64,000 nt of DNA from Neodontobutis hainanensis (Eukaryota > Chordata > Actinopteri > Gobiiformes > Odontobutidae). The notes beneath the pieces were generated by a model. It worked only from the letters and a program-made list of their open reading frames with translations. It ran no database searches and was not told the origin of the DNA. This document shows, one piece after another, positions 48,726-62,235 of the stretch; within the stretch, counting starts at the first letter, position 1, and each line of letters starts with the position of its first letter. The DNA is taken from positions 4,936,001 through 5,000,000 of the forward strand of contig JALDNG010000004.1 in the NCBI GenBank assembly GCA_024349245.1. Reading direction: 5' to 3'. Both the position numbers and the translations under genes were made by a program.

Positions 48726-49255
48726 GTCAGCCCTGAGTGAGGGGGAGGGACTGAGTTATTTAAACAGAGGCCACAGGCAGCTTTGCCAAACAGCTGAGAG
48801 GCTTATAAAGGAGTCTTTATAGTGTTTTGCATCAAAGCTTGTGTTTCATTCATAAGTTAAGTATGAATGCTATATAAAGTACAGTTGGTCTTTAGTTCAA
48901 GTTTAAGTGTGAATTTCACACAGTCAGAAAGATTATTTTTGTGAGGCAGATGTAAATGAGTGACAGCCAAGAATGCAAGCAGCAAAACTGTTCTGGCAAG
49001 CATGTTGTAACAGCAGTGAAATTATTAGACTGCTGCTGTGCCCTGGAGTCTATTTGTTTCTTGGAGATGTGTCGAACATCCCAAAATGAGCACATTACAA
49101 TCTGCTTTGAGTCAGATGAACTATGGTGAGATGCTGTTTATAGTTTGGATACCAAACACACATCTCCACCTTCCAATTAGATTTGAGTATGGTTGTTTAC
49201 AAACCAAAGATTTTTTTTGATGGTTTCTTATGTTGAAACCCAATTTTGATGGGCA

Positions 49256-49261
49256 AATAAA
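49256..49261 (+). terminator. tent5a: candidate tent5a poly(A) signal
   Basis: AATAAA 531 nt past the stop. A second, distal AATAAA at 50890-50895 could give a longer 3' UTR. Confidence 0.4.
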
Positions 49262-52200
49262 CAAAATATGAAGCTTTTGTCTATTTGTATATGTGAAGAT
49301 GTGTTATTATAAGTGCCTAATGCCTAATCAGGCAGAAAAAAGAATGAGCAGGCCAAATGATGTTTGTGAACTATAGCTTCTTTTGGTTTATAGGGAGACA
49401 CACAAGGCCCCAGACAAAAGATTGTGAATGTAACATGTGAAACCACGACTCATGCACAGTCACAGTTTGTGTACACATGGATGAAAACTGTTGCATTTTT
49501 CAGTAAGTGGAATTTTGCAGTAAAGCAGGGGACATGCTGTTGCAAGAGTCACAGTTTTCTTGTGAATGTGGGTAAACTCTAAATTCTTTATTACGAGATG
49601 CTAAAAATATCTAAAATATATATTAAAACAAACATTCTTTATTGCATGAACTGAATTTCTAAGAGTTATAAAGGTTTACAAATGTATTCGGACCATCAGC
49701 AAGATAAAAGACAAGGTATATTTTATACAGCAGCTGTGCTCCGCAGAAGTTTCTCAGAAAACGTGAAGAGGGCCGGTATGTGCGCCTATGCTTCCTCTTA
49801 GAAAGATATTTGCCGACACCTCAGATGATGAGACACTATTTGCTGTAGCACCCTGGCAGGGAATTCCTCAGCTTCTGCTCAAGAGGTTGAACTTAACAGG
49901 GGCTGAGTCTGCGGACGATGCATTCAGGGTCACGCAGAAGCCTTTCAGGGGGAAAAAAAACTATAATAATTCAGCTCAATTCAATGGGCTGCTAATTGGA
50001 GAAATTCTGTTGGTAAAAGAATATGAAACAAAGAGAAACAGATAGGAGACAGTCAGAGGAAGTACAATGGTGTTTCAAATGGAAAGTGAGTCTGGAGAGA
50101 TGGGTGCAGCTGGTGATGGGGTTTATCTGGAGGCCTACAATGCTTTACTGTACAAACTGTCAAAGGTTGCATTTCCACTCAAAAGGCAGTGCTGCAGCTC
50201 TTTTAAGAGAATACTTACTAACATTGTTTGAGTCTGACATTCATTTAAATCCAAATCAACCTGAGCAATGGTTATATAGTGTTGCTCCACCAATGGCCGC
50301 TCATTTTGTTTTATACTCCATAAATTGTAAATATTACATGCTTCAGCTTTGCCAAATCTCATAATACTACAATGCAGTGTTTTCTAATGCTCAATACCAT
50401 AAATACCAAGACCATCAGCAAGTCATTACATCAATGAAAGATTTACTTGTGTCTCTCATTAATCTCTGAATTCAGTTGATGGTCCATGTTTCTGGTATGG
50501 TTTGGATTGTGCAGGCCATGTATAGTCCTTCTTTCTACGTGAAGTCCTAACAACTGCCTAGTTAGCTCGCTCCAGTCTACCAGTCCTTTAGTGATTGTGC
50601 CTATCAGTTTGAGATTGTGGGTCACGGCATTGTCTTGTATGCATTGTCTGAGAAAAAAAATCTATTTCTGTAATGCAGTCTTTTACAATCACACTTTAGA
50701 AAAACAAAAGAAAAATATCTTTGTCTTGTCTATTTTTTAATGATTGTTATTTTTATAAATGTGTGAGACACTGCAGATGTCGCGGTGCTTTTGAATCTGT
50801 GATCAGGCTTCAAAGGATATGTTCTCAATAGCTTTTTTGCTATGTTATGTTTTGTGTCCATTGGGTCAAAATGTAAAGGATGTTTTATCAATAAAATATC
50901 TGAAAAAAATAAACAAAAAATAAAGATTGTAATGGGGTTTTATGTTTCTTGTCTTGAAGAATTGAAGCATTTGTTTAAACCAAGCTTTGAATCAAACATG
51001 TCAAAGTTCTTTTTGCCACTTGTTTAGAGACACAATCAGGGGCAAATATTGACCTTTACAATCTAAACCTGGCCACACTCATGTTTTCTCATATGTTTGA
51101 ATATCTGGATCCTTCCCTCAGTGCCTTTAAAGCTGTGAAAGAATGCACGCAGTATTGTTTCTAACGTTTCCACATTTCAATCTATATATTTCAGCACCAA
51201 CTTTCAACCAATCACACTGTATATGCACTTTATATCAACTATTATTATTAGCTGGACTCTTTTCTTTAAAAAATCTGGCAATTAAATAAAATGTGTGGGG
51301 CAGATTGAAATTTGCAAAAGGCTGGGTTTGGCCCTTGTATATTGGGTTTGACACGTGTGCAGTAGGTTCAGCCAGAAACTGGTCCAGAACCTGCCCGCTG
51401 CTGCCAGAAAAAGCTGTTGTTCAGTGTCGGGGGATTTGCATCCACTCAAAAAAGAGCCTTTAACACTATTGTATCATGAATATATTTGCTTGCTCATCGA
51501 ATTCTCACACAAGCTGCAGTGCAATGACGGTCAGAGTGAAGGCCCACAGTGTGCCTGTCTCATGGTTGTCAGGCTTAAATAAACTCCCCACAACAGAGCT
51601 GACTGTCAAACTGGTCACATGACAAGCTGTCCTGGATACAGAGAAAAACACACCATGAGTAAGAGATTTGGTGTATGATGCCACTATAATTAGCAGACAT
51701 GATAAGAACATTATCTATTTCACTTAAGCGCATTTGCAGCTCATTAATCTGAGGAGTGATGGACAGTTAGAGGGTGAACAGTGATGCATTGAGCAGCCAT
51801 TAAGACAAGCTCTATTGTGTACACTGTATTTACTAAAACCTTAAATTCCAGTGTCAGTTGCCATAGCGATTTAGACGAAAGTCTTATATGAAAGTAATAT
51901 AAGAGTCCTTCAAAAACTCACCTTGACTTTACATAAGGATTTAAATGGTAACTGCTTTACATTTTCAGCAGTTAAATCAACTTCAGGCGTTATCATGAGA
52001 CAAATTGATGCTAAATTAAGGTGTCAAGAACATAATAACACAGAACAAGGTATGACTAAGTTTCCTGAAAAACAAGACAAAACCAAGACCATAATGTTTA
52101 TAGAAACCGTTCTAAAATTTAAACACAATGTTTTTTCATTGCTTTAAAGAGATTTTAATTTAATCACACTAATTATGTTGATTTATTGATTCTAAACTAA

Positions 52201-53269
52201 ACGAGAGTATAGTCCAGTCTTAAGCAAGAGCAGACAACAACAATACCATCCTATAATGTACCATGTGACTACTGTGTTTAGTCAAGTATCCTGCTTTGAG
52301 GTGTAACTAATGCGGCTGTTGTGCACATGCAACCTATTGCCTCACAATTATATCATGAAAGCCTAAATGGCATAAGAGCCCAGCCCAAAATACATAAAGG
52401 TTTTGCTTAAGTATACACATCAGCCAATCCCCCTCTGCTGCTTCAAAGGAAGCCTCTTTTACTTATAGTCTTGGTTCTGCTGATGAAACTGGTTATAATT
52501 TCAAGGTTGGCTTAACCTAATCCTTTTTAAAACCTGTGTTCTTGTGGTTTGTTGAAAAGAGATTATGTTGGTCTAACAATGGTGCCGAAAGGGCCTACAA
52601 TGTACTTCAATAATTTGAGTGTCAAACAAAAGGCCTTTCTTAATGAGAGAGTTTTAATGGTATAGTTTGCAGAGTGAATTTCGAAATTCAGAGTGAGCTG
52701 TATGCTAAAGCAAGCTAATGGTAGAGCTTATGCAAACCACAAAGTGAATCCCATAGGCTTTGTGTTAGTCAGTGGTATTTACTCGTTTACCTGCCGTATA
52801 CCTGCCGTTTCTCTGACCATTGCTTTATTTTGTCATCAGTGCTCAGCTGCACTCTGATGGATTTTCCACTGCAGGGGTTGGAGAGAGGCCCGCTTCATGG
52901 GATTTCTGCTCTTTTTTCCCTCTGTATTGCCTTGAATTTTCCAAATGAAAGTTTTATGGAATAAGTGTGGACGGCCTTCTGGAAGGCTGGCTCAAACAAA
53001 TCCAACTCAGTCTGGTTCAGTTCAGAAACGTTTGGAGAGAAACTACTATGTCCTATTCGTGTGACCTTGTCTCTGAAAACGGCAGTAATAATAACATTTC
53101 AGAATTCCTCATTGCTGAAGTCAGATAATAATAATAAGGATGTGGGTTAACACTAATCCAGAGACATTAAGAAACGATTCTTACTGTAATACATCCATGC
53201 AGGTGAACACACATGGGGACACAAAGCAGCTGAACTAAAGGGTGACGTGACTGTGTATATTTAAGTCAT

Positions 53270-53400
53270 TTTCTTGTAAAAGTCTACTATCACAAATAAA
53301 GTTGTCTCAAAGGGCTTTACAGACTATACAGTGAAAGGTACACTTTTGGGGAAAAGTCCCCAAAAGCAAGGAAAAATGGAAGAAACTTCAGAAGGAATTT
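53270..53400 (+). repeat. teleost interspersed-repeat fragment
   Basis: CTCAAAGGGCTTTACAGACT followed by a 'AAAAATGGAAGAAACTTCAG' block is a phrase pair common in teleost dispersed repeats. Edges are uncertain. Confidence 0.5.
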
Positions 53401-53719
53401 TTTCCCTAAATGACAGAGCCATAGATGCTCTCAAGGCACTGAAATTATGTGGATATTGTACAGTATGACAATTGTTTAAATATCAAAAAAGCATTTTTTT
53501 TTTCTTTTGCAAAGTAGTTGTTAGCTAAGCAAACACAACATCTAATCCTCATCCAAAAGCCCTGGCCCCAAATTCAGTTTCCACTAATGCAACATTACAT
53601 CAACTAATCTGATAATCCAGCCACTTTCATTTTAATACATTTGCAATATTTGTTCCAGCTCATGGGAGCAAAGGTTTTAAAATTAAAACAACCTGCTGCA
53701 TCTTTATTTGCCACTACAC

Positions 53720-54129
53720 CAGGCATGCTTAAAGTCCGGCCCGGGGGCCAATCATGGCACAAGGTGAGATTAATGTGGCCCTCAGCTTCAGAGATAAAAT
53801 GTACTGTTTATGGCCCCAACAGCAGCAGCTTTATACAAAACCCATTCAAATCCAACAAAAACTTGTTCAAATTCAACTAAAACCCATTCAAATTCAACTA
53901 AAACCTGTTCAAAATGATCTAAAACCTGTTCAAATCCAACAAAAATTCATTCAAATACAACTAAAACCTGTTAAAAATGATCTAAAACCTGTTCAAATCC
54001 AACTAAAATCCGCTAAAATCCATCTAAAATTAAATAAATAAAATTGTGAAAAAAGAATCAAAAGTTGGCCCGTGGAAATTTTCCTTTCATCAGATGCGGC
54101 CCGCTTTTTAATAAGTTTGGACACCCCTG
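53720..54129. mobile_element. hAT-type nonautonomous DNA transposon (410 bp) with internal minisatellite
   Basis: The left end CAGGCATGCTTAAAGTCCGG and inverted right end CAGGGGTGTCCAAACTTATT form an imperfect terminal repeat. GGCCCG blocks follow just inside both ends. Flanks are near-identical 8-mers: CACTACAC at 53712-53719 and CTCTACAC at 54130-54137, as expected for an aged hAT insertion. No transposase is encoded. Confidence 0.8.
53847..54035. repeat. 21-bp minisatellite, nine units, inside the hAT-type element
   Basis: Units such as CAAATTCAACTAAAACCTGTT-type 21-mers repeat nine times, with a 63-bp higher-order pattern (units 3-5 resemble units 6-8). Because 21 is divisible by three, a spurious repetitive frame stays open through it. 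Confidence 0.9.
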
Positions 54130-54659
54130 CTCTACACCATCTTTAACATACAGAAAGAACCCATGGATCTTTTCTTAGGCTCTACAGTCACAAAACCACA
54201 CAAACTGAAGGAACCTTTGACACAAAGGGCAAATAACTTACAAAAAGCACTAATATTCTGGATCTAAGTGTCCTATAGTCTTACGCCTTGACGAGTTGAC
54301 CGAAGTGTAACACAAAACTACTTTGCATACTGACCATTTCACCTGTTTATTTACCAGGCACTTAAGGGAAACTCCACAGAAACCGGACACTTGAAGACAC
54401 ACACAAACAAAGAGGTCAGTGAGAGCGATGGGGAACTGTCAGCTGGCTGTTGTTGCGGCAGATTGAAGATTAATGGACTGGCGTAAAAGTACACCAAGAC
54501 CGACACTATCAATGTGGAGGAAATACACAGTAATTCTACTGTGCACCTGAGTGATTTATGGATTCTGGATGAGGTGAAAGAGGCAGGATGGGAGTCAAAT
54601 TGGACGTGAAAACAGGGAAACGACTGAAAGATGCAGTCAGACAGAGAGTAGCAGACTGC

Positions 54660-54662
<3 letters not shown>

Positions 54663-54703
<41 letters not shown>
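54663..54703. repeat. (TG)20 microsatellite
   Basis: Pure TG run of 41 bases, likely polymorphic and able to adopt Z-DNA. Confidence 0.95.
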
Positions 54704-54705
<2 letters not shown>

Positions 54706-55222
54706 GGAAAGGTGAGGGAGGGCAGGGGAAAAGGTGATCTACTTGTCTCTGAGATTAGCGTCATTGAGGTTAGCAGGTTTATCTTATATAAGTCTCAGAA
54801 GCTGCAGGACAAATGAGTGTCCTTTCTCACTTACAGACCAGACCAGAGACAGACCCATATCCCGCTGATTCAGAAATGTCTGCTATTAGCTTTAACACCT
54901 TAGTAGTGTCTGACAGTATTCTGTAGCAGATTAGTCCCTATGGTGTTTACATATGAGTGAAAGTTATGGATAAGACATAACAAGAATAGTTTCCTACATA
55001 GACTAGAAATCCAGAAAATATTGTAAAGTCATTTATGTGCTCCGTTGCAGTAAAGCTTTTTACAAGCTCTATGGCAGTCATCACATGATTACCTCTGAAT
55101 TCAGACAGACATTGTGTGACTGTTACTTGGAAATATTGCTAAGTTTGGATCAAATAAAACAGAGGAAAGATTTCAAGATCACTTTTTTATTTGTGAGCAC
55201 AAATTCAATTTGACACTTCAAT

Positions 55223-55935
55223 TCAATACTACACTATACTGTACTGTACTATACTATTTTGGATCTACCTCATTAAGTAACACTAATAATGACCTCATTA
55301 TGTAACATATTGTGTTACAAACCTCAATAACATGTAACGTCATGGTACATACATACCATAACCCTACCCCACCTACAGTATGTTACATTGTACTTAAGAA
55401 GATAGAAACAAGTTTCAAATAAAGTGTGACCCCATAAAGTATACTGTACTATACTATACCGTATACTATACCACACATCACATCATACTACACGACTTGA
55501 CCCTACACTATACTACCCTATACTATACTGTACTATATTATACTATACCAAAACATACCAAACAATACTATATATTATAGTGTGCTGTACTGTAATGTAC
55601 TGTACTAAATACTATATGTTATACTATATATTATGCTATACTATACTATATACAATACTATAGTAAACTTTACTATACTATACTATATATTATACCACAA
55701 TACACTAAACTATACTATGCCACACTGCACTATACTATACTATATACTATACTAAACTATACTTTAATAAACTATACCATACCGCACTGTACTATACTAT
55801 ACTATACTATACTATACTTAATACTATACTAAACTATACTTTACTAAACTATACCATACCACACTGTACTATACTATACCACACAATTTGATACTACACA
55901 ACACTAAACCACACTATAATATACTATACTACATA
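55223..55935. repeat. degenerate ACTAT pentanucleotide tract with a 178-bp interruption
   Basis: Repeats of ACTAT and variants (ACTGT, ACCAT, AAACT, ACAC-rich) occupy 55223-55260 and 55438-55935. The interruption 55261-55437 is different sequence ending AATAAAGTGTGACCCC, resembling the end of a dispersed repeat. It may have inserted into the tract. Confidence 0.85.
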
Positions 55936-57379
55936 GTTTAGTTTCTTTCGAACATGTATGATAAAGACTAATATTTCAGTTGCTCCAAATAACACAAAAG
56001 TTAAAAAGATGTGGGATGATTGCTGATAAAACAACTCAACATTTTTAGATTGCTTTGTGTATTCATGAGCTGCAACTTCAATGCGGAGTGTCAGCCTGTA
56101 TCCAAAACACATGTTGTGTATGTGCTGCGGTTGCTTAGAGCCACTGCCCAGGTCTCTTATTGGGCAGCTGCACACAACGCATGCATGTGCAGGGCAGTCT
56201 GTGCTAACCGCTGTTGACAAATGACTGTCCCATGTCACACACCCAAAGTAAACACCATGTAGGCTACTGCCATATAGGCACCATGCAGCAAAGTGATTAT
56301 GAGAGGATGTGCTGTCATCAGGTCATCATTTTGTGTTTAAAAGAGAGAGATTTTACTTTGAGCTGTAAGTATCCATCTGATAATATTTACATTACTTTAC
56401 TGTTTATGTTCCTGTTAAGGTCAAACAAAACTGCACAAATCCTGCAGGATGATTGGTAAGGTGTGAAGACAATCTGTTGACAGGGTCTCAATTGCCATGT
56501 TTGTAAAAATGACCGCTGTACGTATGTACCGCTAAACATATGATAAAACTCCTTGGATCAAAATCTATGCATAAAAAAACTATAAGAATGATGATCATCA
56601 CCACAGCTTCTTGACCATTGTTAATCCTCGCCAAGTTTTTAATTTAGGGTATTTAACCAAGAAAAGCCTTAGTGAATGCCTGTCATCTCATCCAATCTTT
56701 TTAAAATGGGTCTTTAAACCCCTATTTGTAACTGTCTCACTCTGAACAGCAGACATCTTTGGCCACCACACAAGCCATCTCTTTGAATTTAGCAGCTGCT
56801 TTATATGACTGGCTTCAGACCACTAATAGAAGCCTTAACTGCATATTTAAAAGCTCTGCTGCACATGCCGATATACTGAGATAAACTATATTCTTGTTAC
56901 CAAACCATGTCGGTGATTTGAAAGATAATTTAGGCTTAACTTCAGTGTTGCTGCCAAAGCCACCCATGCTTTGCCCTTTATCCTATCATCAAAATGCTCT
57001 ATACCATAATACACTTGCGGTATCAGAGGAGCATTCACATGGGAAGAACACAACTAAATAGATTTTAAAGCAAATACAAGCACTCTATAACAAACATAAC
57101 CTTTGCTGGTAAACCACAATCTCATTCTCTGTCAGACAAATGAAACCATTTTAGAGCAGCTCATCAGTTGCTGAGGTAATAGGACCCAGATGGTAGAGCT
57201 GATATAAAAGCCAGGTAATTTCATACAAAAAACAGACCCTTCTGACTATAGCGGACTGGTGCAAATGTAAAAAATACAACCCCAGATAAGACCACCCCGT
57301 GTCTCTGCGATGAGCCTTTTAAACTTGCATCATTTCCTTAAAAAGAAATTTCATTACTTTCCAATTAAACGGAGGAGGA

Positions 57380-57520
57380 AAGGCGGACAGGCAAGCAGAA
57401 ATGCAGAGCAGCTCCTGGCAGTGAGATTGATTTTCTTTTCAAAGCAGCACAATCTCAATGAGATTAAGCGCTGATTTGATTAGTACTATTAAATGCAATT
57501 TTTACACACCTACACACATG
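57380..57520. promoter_or_regulatory. possible conserved noncoding element
   Basis: Non-repetitive sequence with clustered GATTA-type homeodomain cores (gagattgatt, gagattaagcgctgatttg) and no ORF. Visual judgement only. Confidence 0.2.
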
Positions 57521-60500
57521 CAGTACTCTCCTGCTTAGTGTCAAATTCCCACAAACTTTAAATATTATCATAAATGACGTACATGAGTAAGTATATGCGT
57601 ATTAATCACACATCCTTTAACATTATTTATGAATGAATGAATCCTTTAACATACAGTGCCTTTTACATAAGATACTTTCTCATCTGTCACCCTATTCATT
57701 CATTAAGGCCTAAAATAGTTAGTTCCACGGCAATATTTTTAGCACTTGCAACTGATAGGTGCATGTTCACTCACCTGTCATAGGCCCTGTTCAGTTGGCT
57801 TCATGACTTTAGTTCATGGTGGCTCCTCTGCTCCAATATCACAGAGAAAGAAACGCGAACTGACCATCTGTCTTTGTCCTACTTTACTTCACATCTGCTT
57901 AAAATAATATATTTGTCAGCATTATTTTGTGTGATTCAATAGAAGAAGTATGAATTCATAAGCATTAGTACTTATTTTAGTTCTGAGTAGCAAATACTAT
58001 GTACTTGTAAAGAAACAATAAAAATAATGTTTTCCTTTTTCGGGACTATTCTCACTTTTTGTAAAGATCTTTTCTCAAGCCAAACTGAAACACTCCGGCT
58101 TCTTTACAACTAAATCTGTCTGATCCTCTGCTTCCCCCTATTACAAACACCCATTAGCTGTGAGGCCTCCGTGCGCGCCACTCTAAGAGGCTCCTCTGTG
58201 CGCTGAGAGGCCGCTGATCCCTCGCTCAGTGGCAGTCATGTGTGAGACTGAGGCTGCATTGAGACCTGCAGCCTCTGGAGTCGTTGTGTTAAGCTGCAGA
58301 CTCGGTTCACAGAGGTCAGTCTGAGGATGTGCGCTGTTTGCACTGCAAAGCCGCACTGCTGCAAACTGAGATCCCTAGCAGAGCAAGACCAGAAAAAGAA
58401 CAGCATTTTTGGAAAGTCTGAGATTTTTTCCTCTTGCGCCATAATATTAGAGAAAGCTTTGGATGTTTTCATTCAAAAGGGAAGTATTTTAGACTGTTGA
58501 GGCAGTTAATGTTTGAGCGCATAAAGTATTTTAAGGATATTAGGGTCATATTTTCATATATTTTTGGTATGTATGACCTCATGAGCATCTGCATATACTG
58601 TAAGCATGATGAAACTGGTGTTTGCGTGCATGTGAGAGTGTGCACATATGTAATTCTTGACACGCTCCCAGCTTCCTCATCCACTCTTCAGAAAGGACTT
58701 GTCTGCTCACAGAACAGTAATTCATTGTCTGACAGCTGTTTTCTTTTCTGTGAGCCCGTCCCGTTTGGATCCCAGGGTGTAATTCCAAACACAAGGCCAG
58801 CTGGAGGTTTTCCTTTAAAAAAAAAAAAAAAAAAAAAGAGGGAGGCAATAAGCCCAGCACTAACATATCTGCCAGAGAAAAAGCACCAATGGAGCATCAA
58901 TGGCTCAGATGTCAGCATATGTCTACTTCACTTAGTCTGTATCCACCTGTGTCTTGTCCAAAATACATACAAACTATTCCAGTGGATGCAGACATTTACT
59001 TGACTTTTAACCAGTAATGGCTAAGTGCATTTTGTTTGTTTGATGATTTCTTCATCACCACTTGCTTCTCTCTTGAACACTTCATGAAGGAATTTATAAA
59101 CTGTGCAACTTTTATTAAACTGAAAAGTGCTTAGATCACCGAATAGGAAATCGTAAAAAGAATAAACTATGAGAAAACCAGGCTTCATTATTAAGGATTT
59201 TCAAAGATGAGAATGATTTGCCTCTGATGGGCAAGCTTTGGCCAACCACATGCTTACATACAAGGGATACTCTCATTGGCTGCTTGGTCTACACGGCTTG
59301 TTAACACTGAATCAATTGTGACATAAAATCCAAAATCATCCTCCTCAACTTCATAAATTAATTTAACTTTTTATTCCTATCCCTGCAACTGCAACCTTAA
59401 ATATGTTTTTTTTTGTATCTAAATATCACCATTATTGACATCATATCTTATTGTTGCCTACTAAACATTACATTTGTGTCACTGGACTTCCTTAGAATAT
59501 TCTTGTTCGCACACAGTTGCACATTGGAACCATCCTGTCATGTGCCGACAAAAGCTCTTACTGCTACTGTGGTCATCTGATCCCTTTTGACTCAAGCAGG
59601 ACACTATGTCAAGCCATTACAGAAGTACAGGCATGTGTGTTTGGCAGTGTATCTGCTGATGTGAGTCATCCCTGAGATCTCAACGTCCCTGAGACGAGCC
59701 TGATATTTCAACAAAATATGGACTACTGGGATAAGTCTTAAGATACCACTATAAATTCTTATTAACTTCTTTCTGCTGCTGAATGGGAGTTTGTTCTTTA
59801 AGCCACAGTAATTGGAGAAGGACAATTAGAAATGTTTATTTTTTTTTATTTTTCTACACCTAATTTCGGTCACCTGCATATTTTATGAAGTGTCATTCAA
59901 AGAATAATGCATTAACACTTGTACATGATATGTAATGTTGAAGTTTGTACTGCAAAGAATGTAACATATTATGTTGGAAAATGATTCATTTGAAAGGAAA
60001 TGGATTTAAAGTTATTTCATGCCCCAATAGAAATGGGATGACAGTTGTGCGACAATGCGCTCAAGTTGCAAGATAATGTTTTTTTTTTTTTTTTTATCAA
60101 ATATGATAAAACACACAGACAGAATATGCTCTGAATGTATGAGAGTCATACACATTGACAGTGTTGTCATGGCTATAACATGCTATGGGAATTGGTTTAT
60201 GAAATGTTTTTGAGGAGTTTTAAAATTGTCCCTGTTAAAGCAATTATGCTGCTAATAACAACATTCTCAAATGTTTCACGTTTCTGTGGATTTAACACAC
60301 ATTTATGGCTGTTTTACTGTCAGGTCTATCCATGAGTCATGAGCAGAATGTCTTTACAAACATTTTCCCTTTCATTTCCTGTTGGGATGACCCACACCTC
60401 TCCAGAGGGTAGCTTTTAACACGGTCCTGGCTTGGTTTGTACATCATCTTTGCCCCTCATTTGTGGACCGGATGTTTAACCAGATTGCACAGATGTCATT

Positions 60501-61397
60501 GGGGGGAGCCCTGTGGAGATTTGCCCCAGATGGTGCAACAACATCAGCACAATCACGCCTGTGTCTATAGATAAATACATGGATACAGACTTCATCATAA
60601 AACATGAATTTTCATAGTTGTACTGCAGCTGAAGCCTTACACACCCGTGCTGTGGAGTGAGCCAATTATCTGGTCTCCTTTATCTAAAAACATTTACTCA
60701 ACTGAGTAAACAAAGACATAAGAAATCTCTTTATCTCTGCTAAACATTTATGTTATAGTCCAATGGATGTAAAACCCATTGTTATTTCCAGATCAGCACT
60801 CTTTTTCTCAACATTTTTTTCTGTGGAACAATGACTAAAAGTATCTATATATCTGGGTCCCGACAATAATCACTGAAAACGTTCAGTGAACTTTTATAGA
60901 TGTGAATCAGTTAGCACTGCCATCCTACAACTCAAGCATGTAGGAGAATTTGGAAAGATAAGGGTTTGCTGGAGCTTCCATTCAAGGTTTTATTGGCACT
61001 GGATACCAATTTTCAACATACCTCTCTCCTCAAGTGCTCATTAAAGCTAAAATTACACCAGTTAAAGGCTTAAGATTGGCTGTATTGCAGCAGTCACAAA
61101 GAAAGCACGGCTCTGAAGCTGTTCCTCTGGACAAGCTTTTGTTCCTCCTGCAATGATGCAACGCTTAGATCCACAGAGGCTGAGCCACAGCTATACTTAC
61201 ACTTATAAAGATGACACTAATTATCAGGTTTTTCTGTGCTAACTGAATCCCTGGCAAACTGTACACACCTGCTCATTCACAGGTAAGTACAGCGCACCAC
61301 AAAACTTACAGATTGCTCCAACACACAAGTCGAGGTAAGTGACTAGTTGTTCCTAATCAGTAGTGTGTATTGGTGTTAAGTGTCAGTAAAAATATCT

Positions 61398-62235
61398 CCA
61401 TTCATCAATCCATCCATCCATCCATTCATCCATCATCTTCCGCTTATCTGGGGGCAGCAGTCTAAGCAGAGACGCCCAGACCTCCACCTCCCCAGACACT
61501 TCCTCCAGCTCTTCCGGGGAAGTACCAAGACGTTCCCAGGCCAGCCAAGACCCATAGTCCCTCCAGCATGAGCTCCTCACCCTTACCCTGCAGAGGAAAC
61601 TGGCTGAACTGGTGCCTTGCCACCGAAAAGCTTCTTAACTACCTTGGTTATTTTAGTTTGGGGGATGAACGAGTCCACCTCTGAGCCCTTGGGCCTCTGC
61701 TTCCTCAATGAAAGACATGTCAGAGGGATTTACCGAGGTGAACTCCAACACATGGCAGCTGAGCTGGGGTGCTATAAGCAAGCCCACACCATCCCACCGC
61801 CTCTCACCGCAGGCAACTTCAGAACACTGGAGAGCCCAGCCTCTCTCAAGTAGTTGGGTACCAGAGCCCAAGCTGTGCATGGAGGTGAGCCCAACTATCT
61901 CTAGTCGATACCTCTCACAGGAGATTGCCTACGTTACTCCTACTGCCTCCTTCGTGCCCGGCCGGGCACCGTGGGGTAAGACCCGGTAACCGGTTGCTTG
62001 CATGCGAGCCCCAACCCTGGGCCTAGCTCCAATGTGGAGACCTGTTGTACCATACTGGGCGATGTCATGGTCCTTGATATGGTGCTCATCATAAGGGGCA
62101 TCTGAACCGCTTTGTGTTTGGCCCATCACTCTTTCATGTGCCTTGGGACACACATTTAGCCGCCGACAACATAGCTCCTCGGACCATTCGGGCACTCAAA
62201 CCCTTCCACCACATTAAGGTGGTGGTTTAAGGAGA
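61398..62235 (-). mobile_element. LINE-derived retroelement with (GGAT)n tail and 13-bp target duplication
   Basis: A perfect 13-bp repeat AGTAAAAATATCT flanks the element at 61385-61397 and 62236-62248. On the minus strand the 3' end (left) is a GGAT-rich tail preceded by a frame containing LAWERLG and WASLLRLLPP, which I recognise as the C-terminal end of a teleost non-LTR retrotransposon ORF. The other end begins with a small CCACC/GGTGG hairpin. At 838 bp with both ends apparently present, it looks internally deleted rather than 5'-truncated. Family not named. Confidence 0.8.

Noticed and set aside
53754..54041. Repetitive 'LKPVQIQ' heptad-like protein
   Set aside because: The frame is open only because the minisatellite period (21 bp) is a multiple of three.
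57646..57680. Tc1/mariner-like end (acatacagtgcct)
   Set aside because: Only a few bases match, with no partner inverted repeat or TA duplication pair found nearby.
58434..59003. 189-codon open frame
   Set aside because: It starts from a non-ATG codon and runs through a 21-base A tract read as poly-lysine, with no domain; chance ORF.
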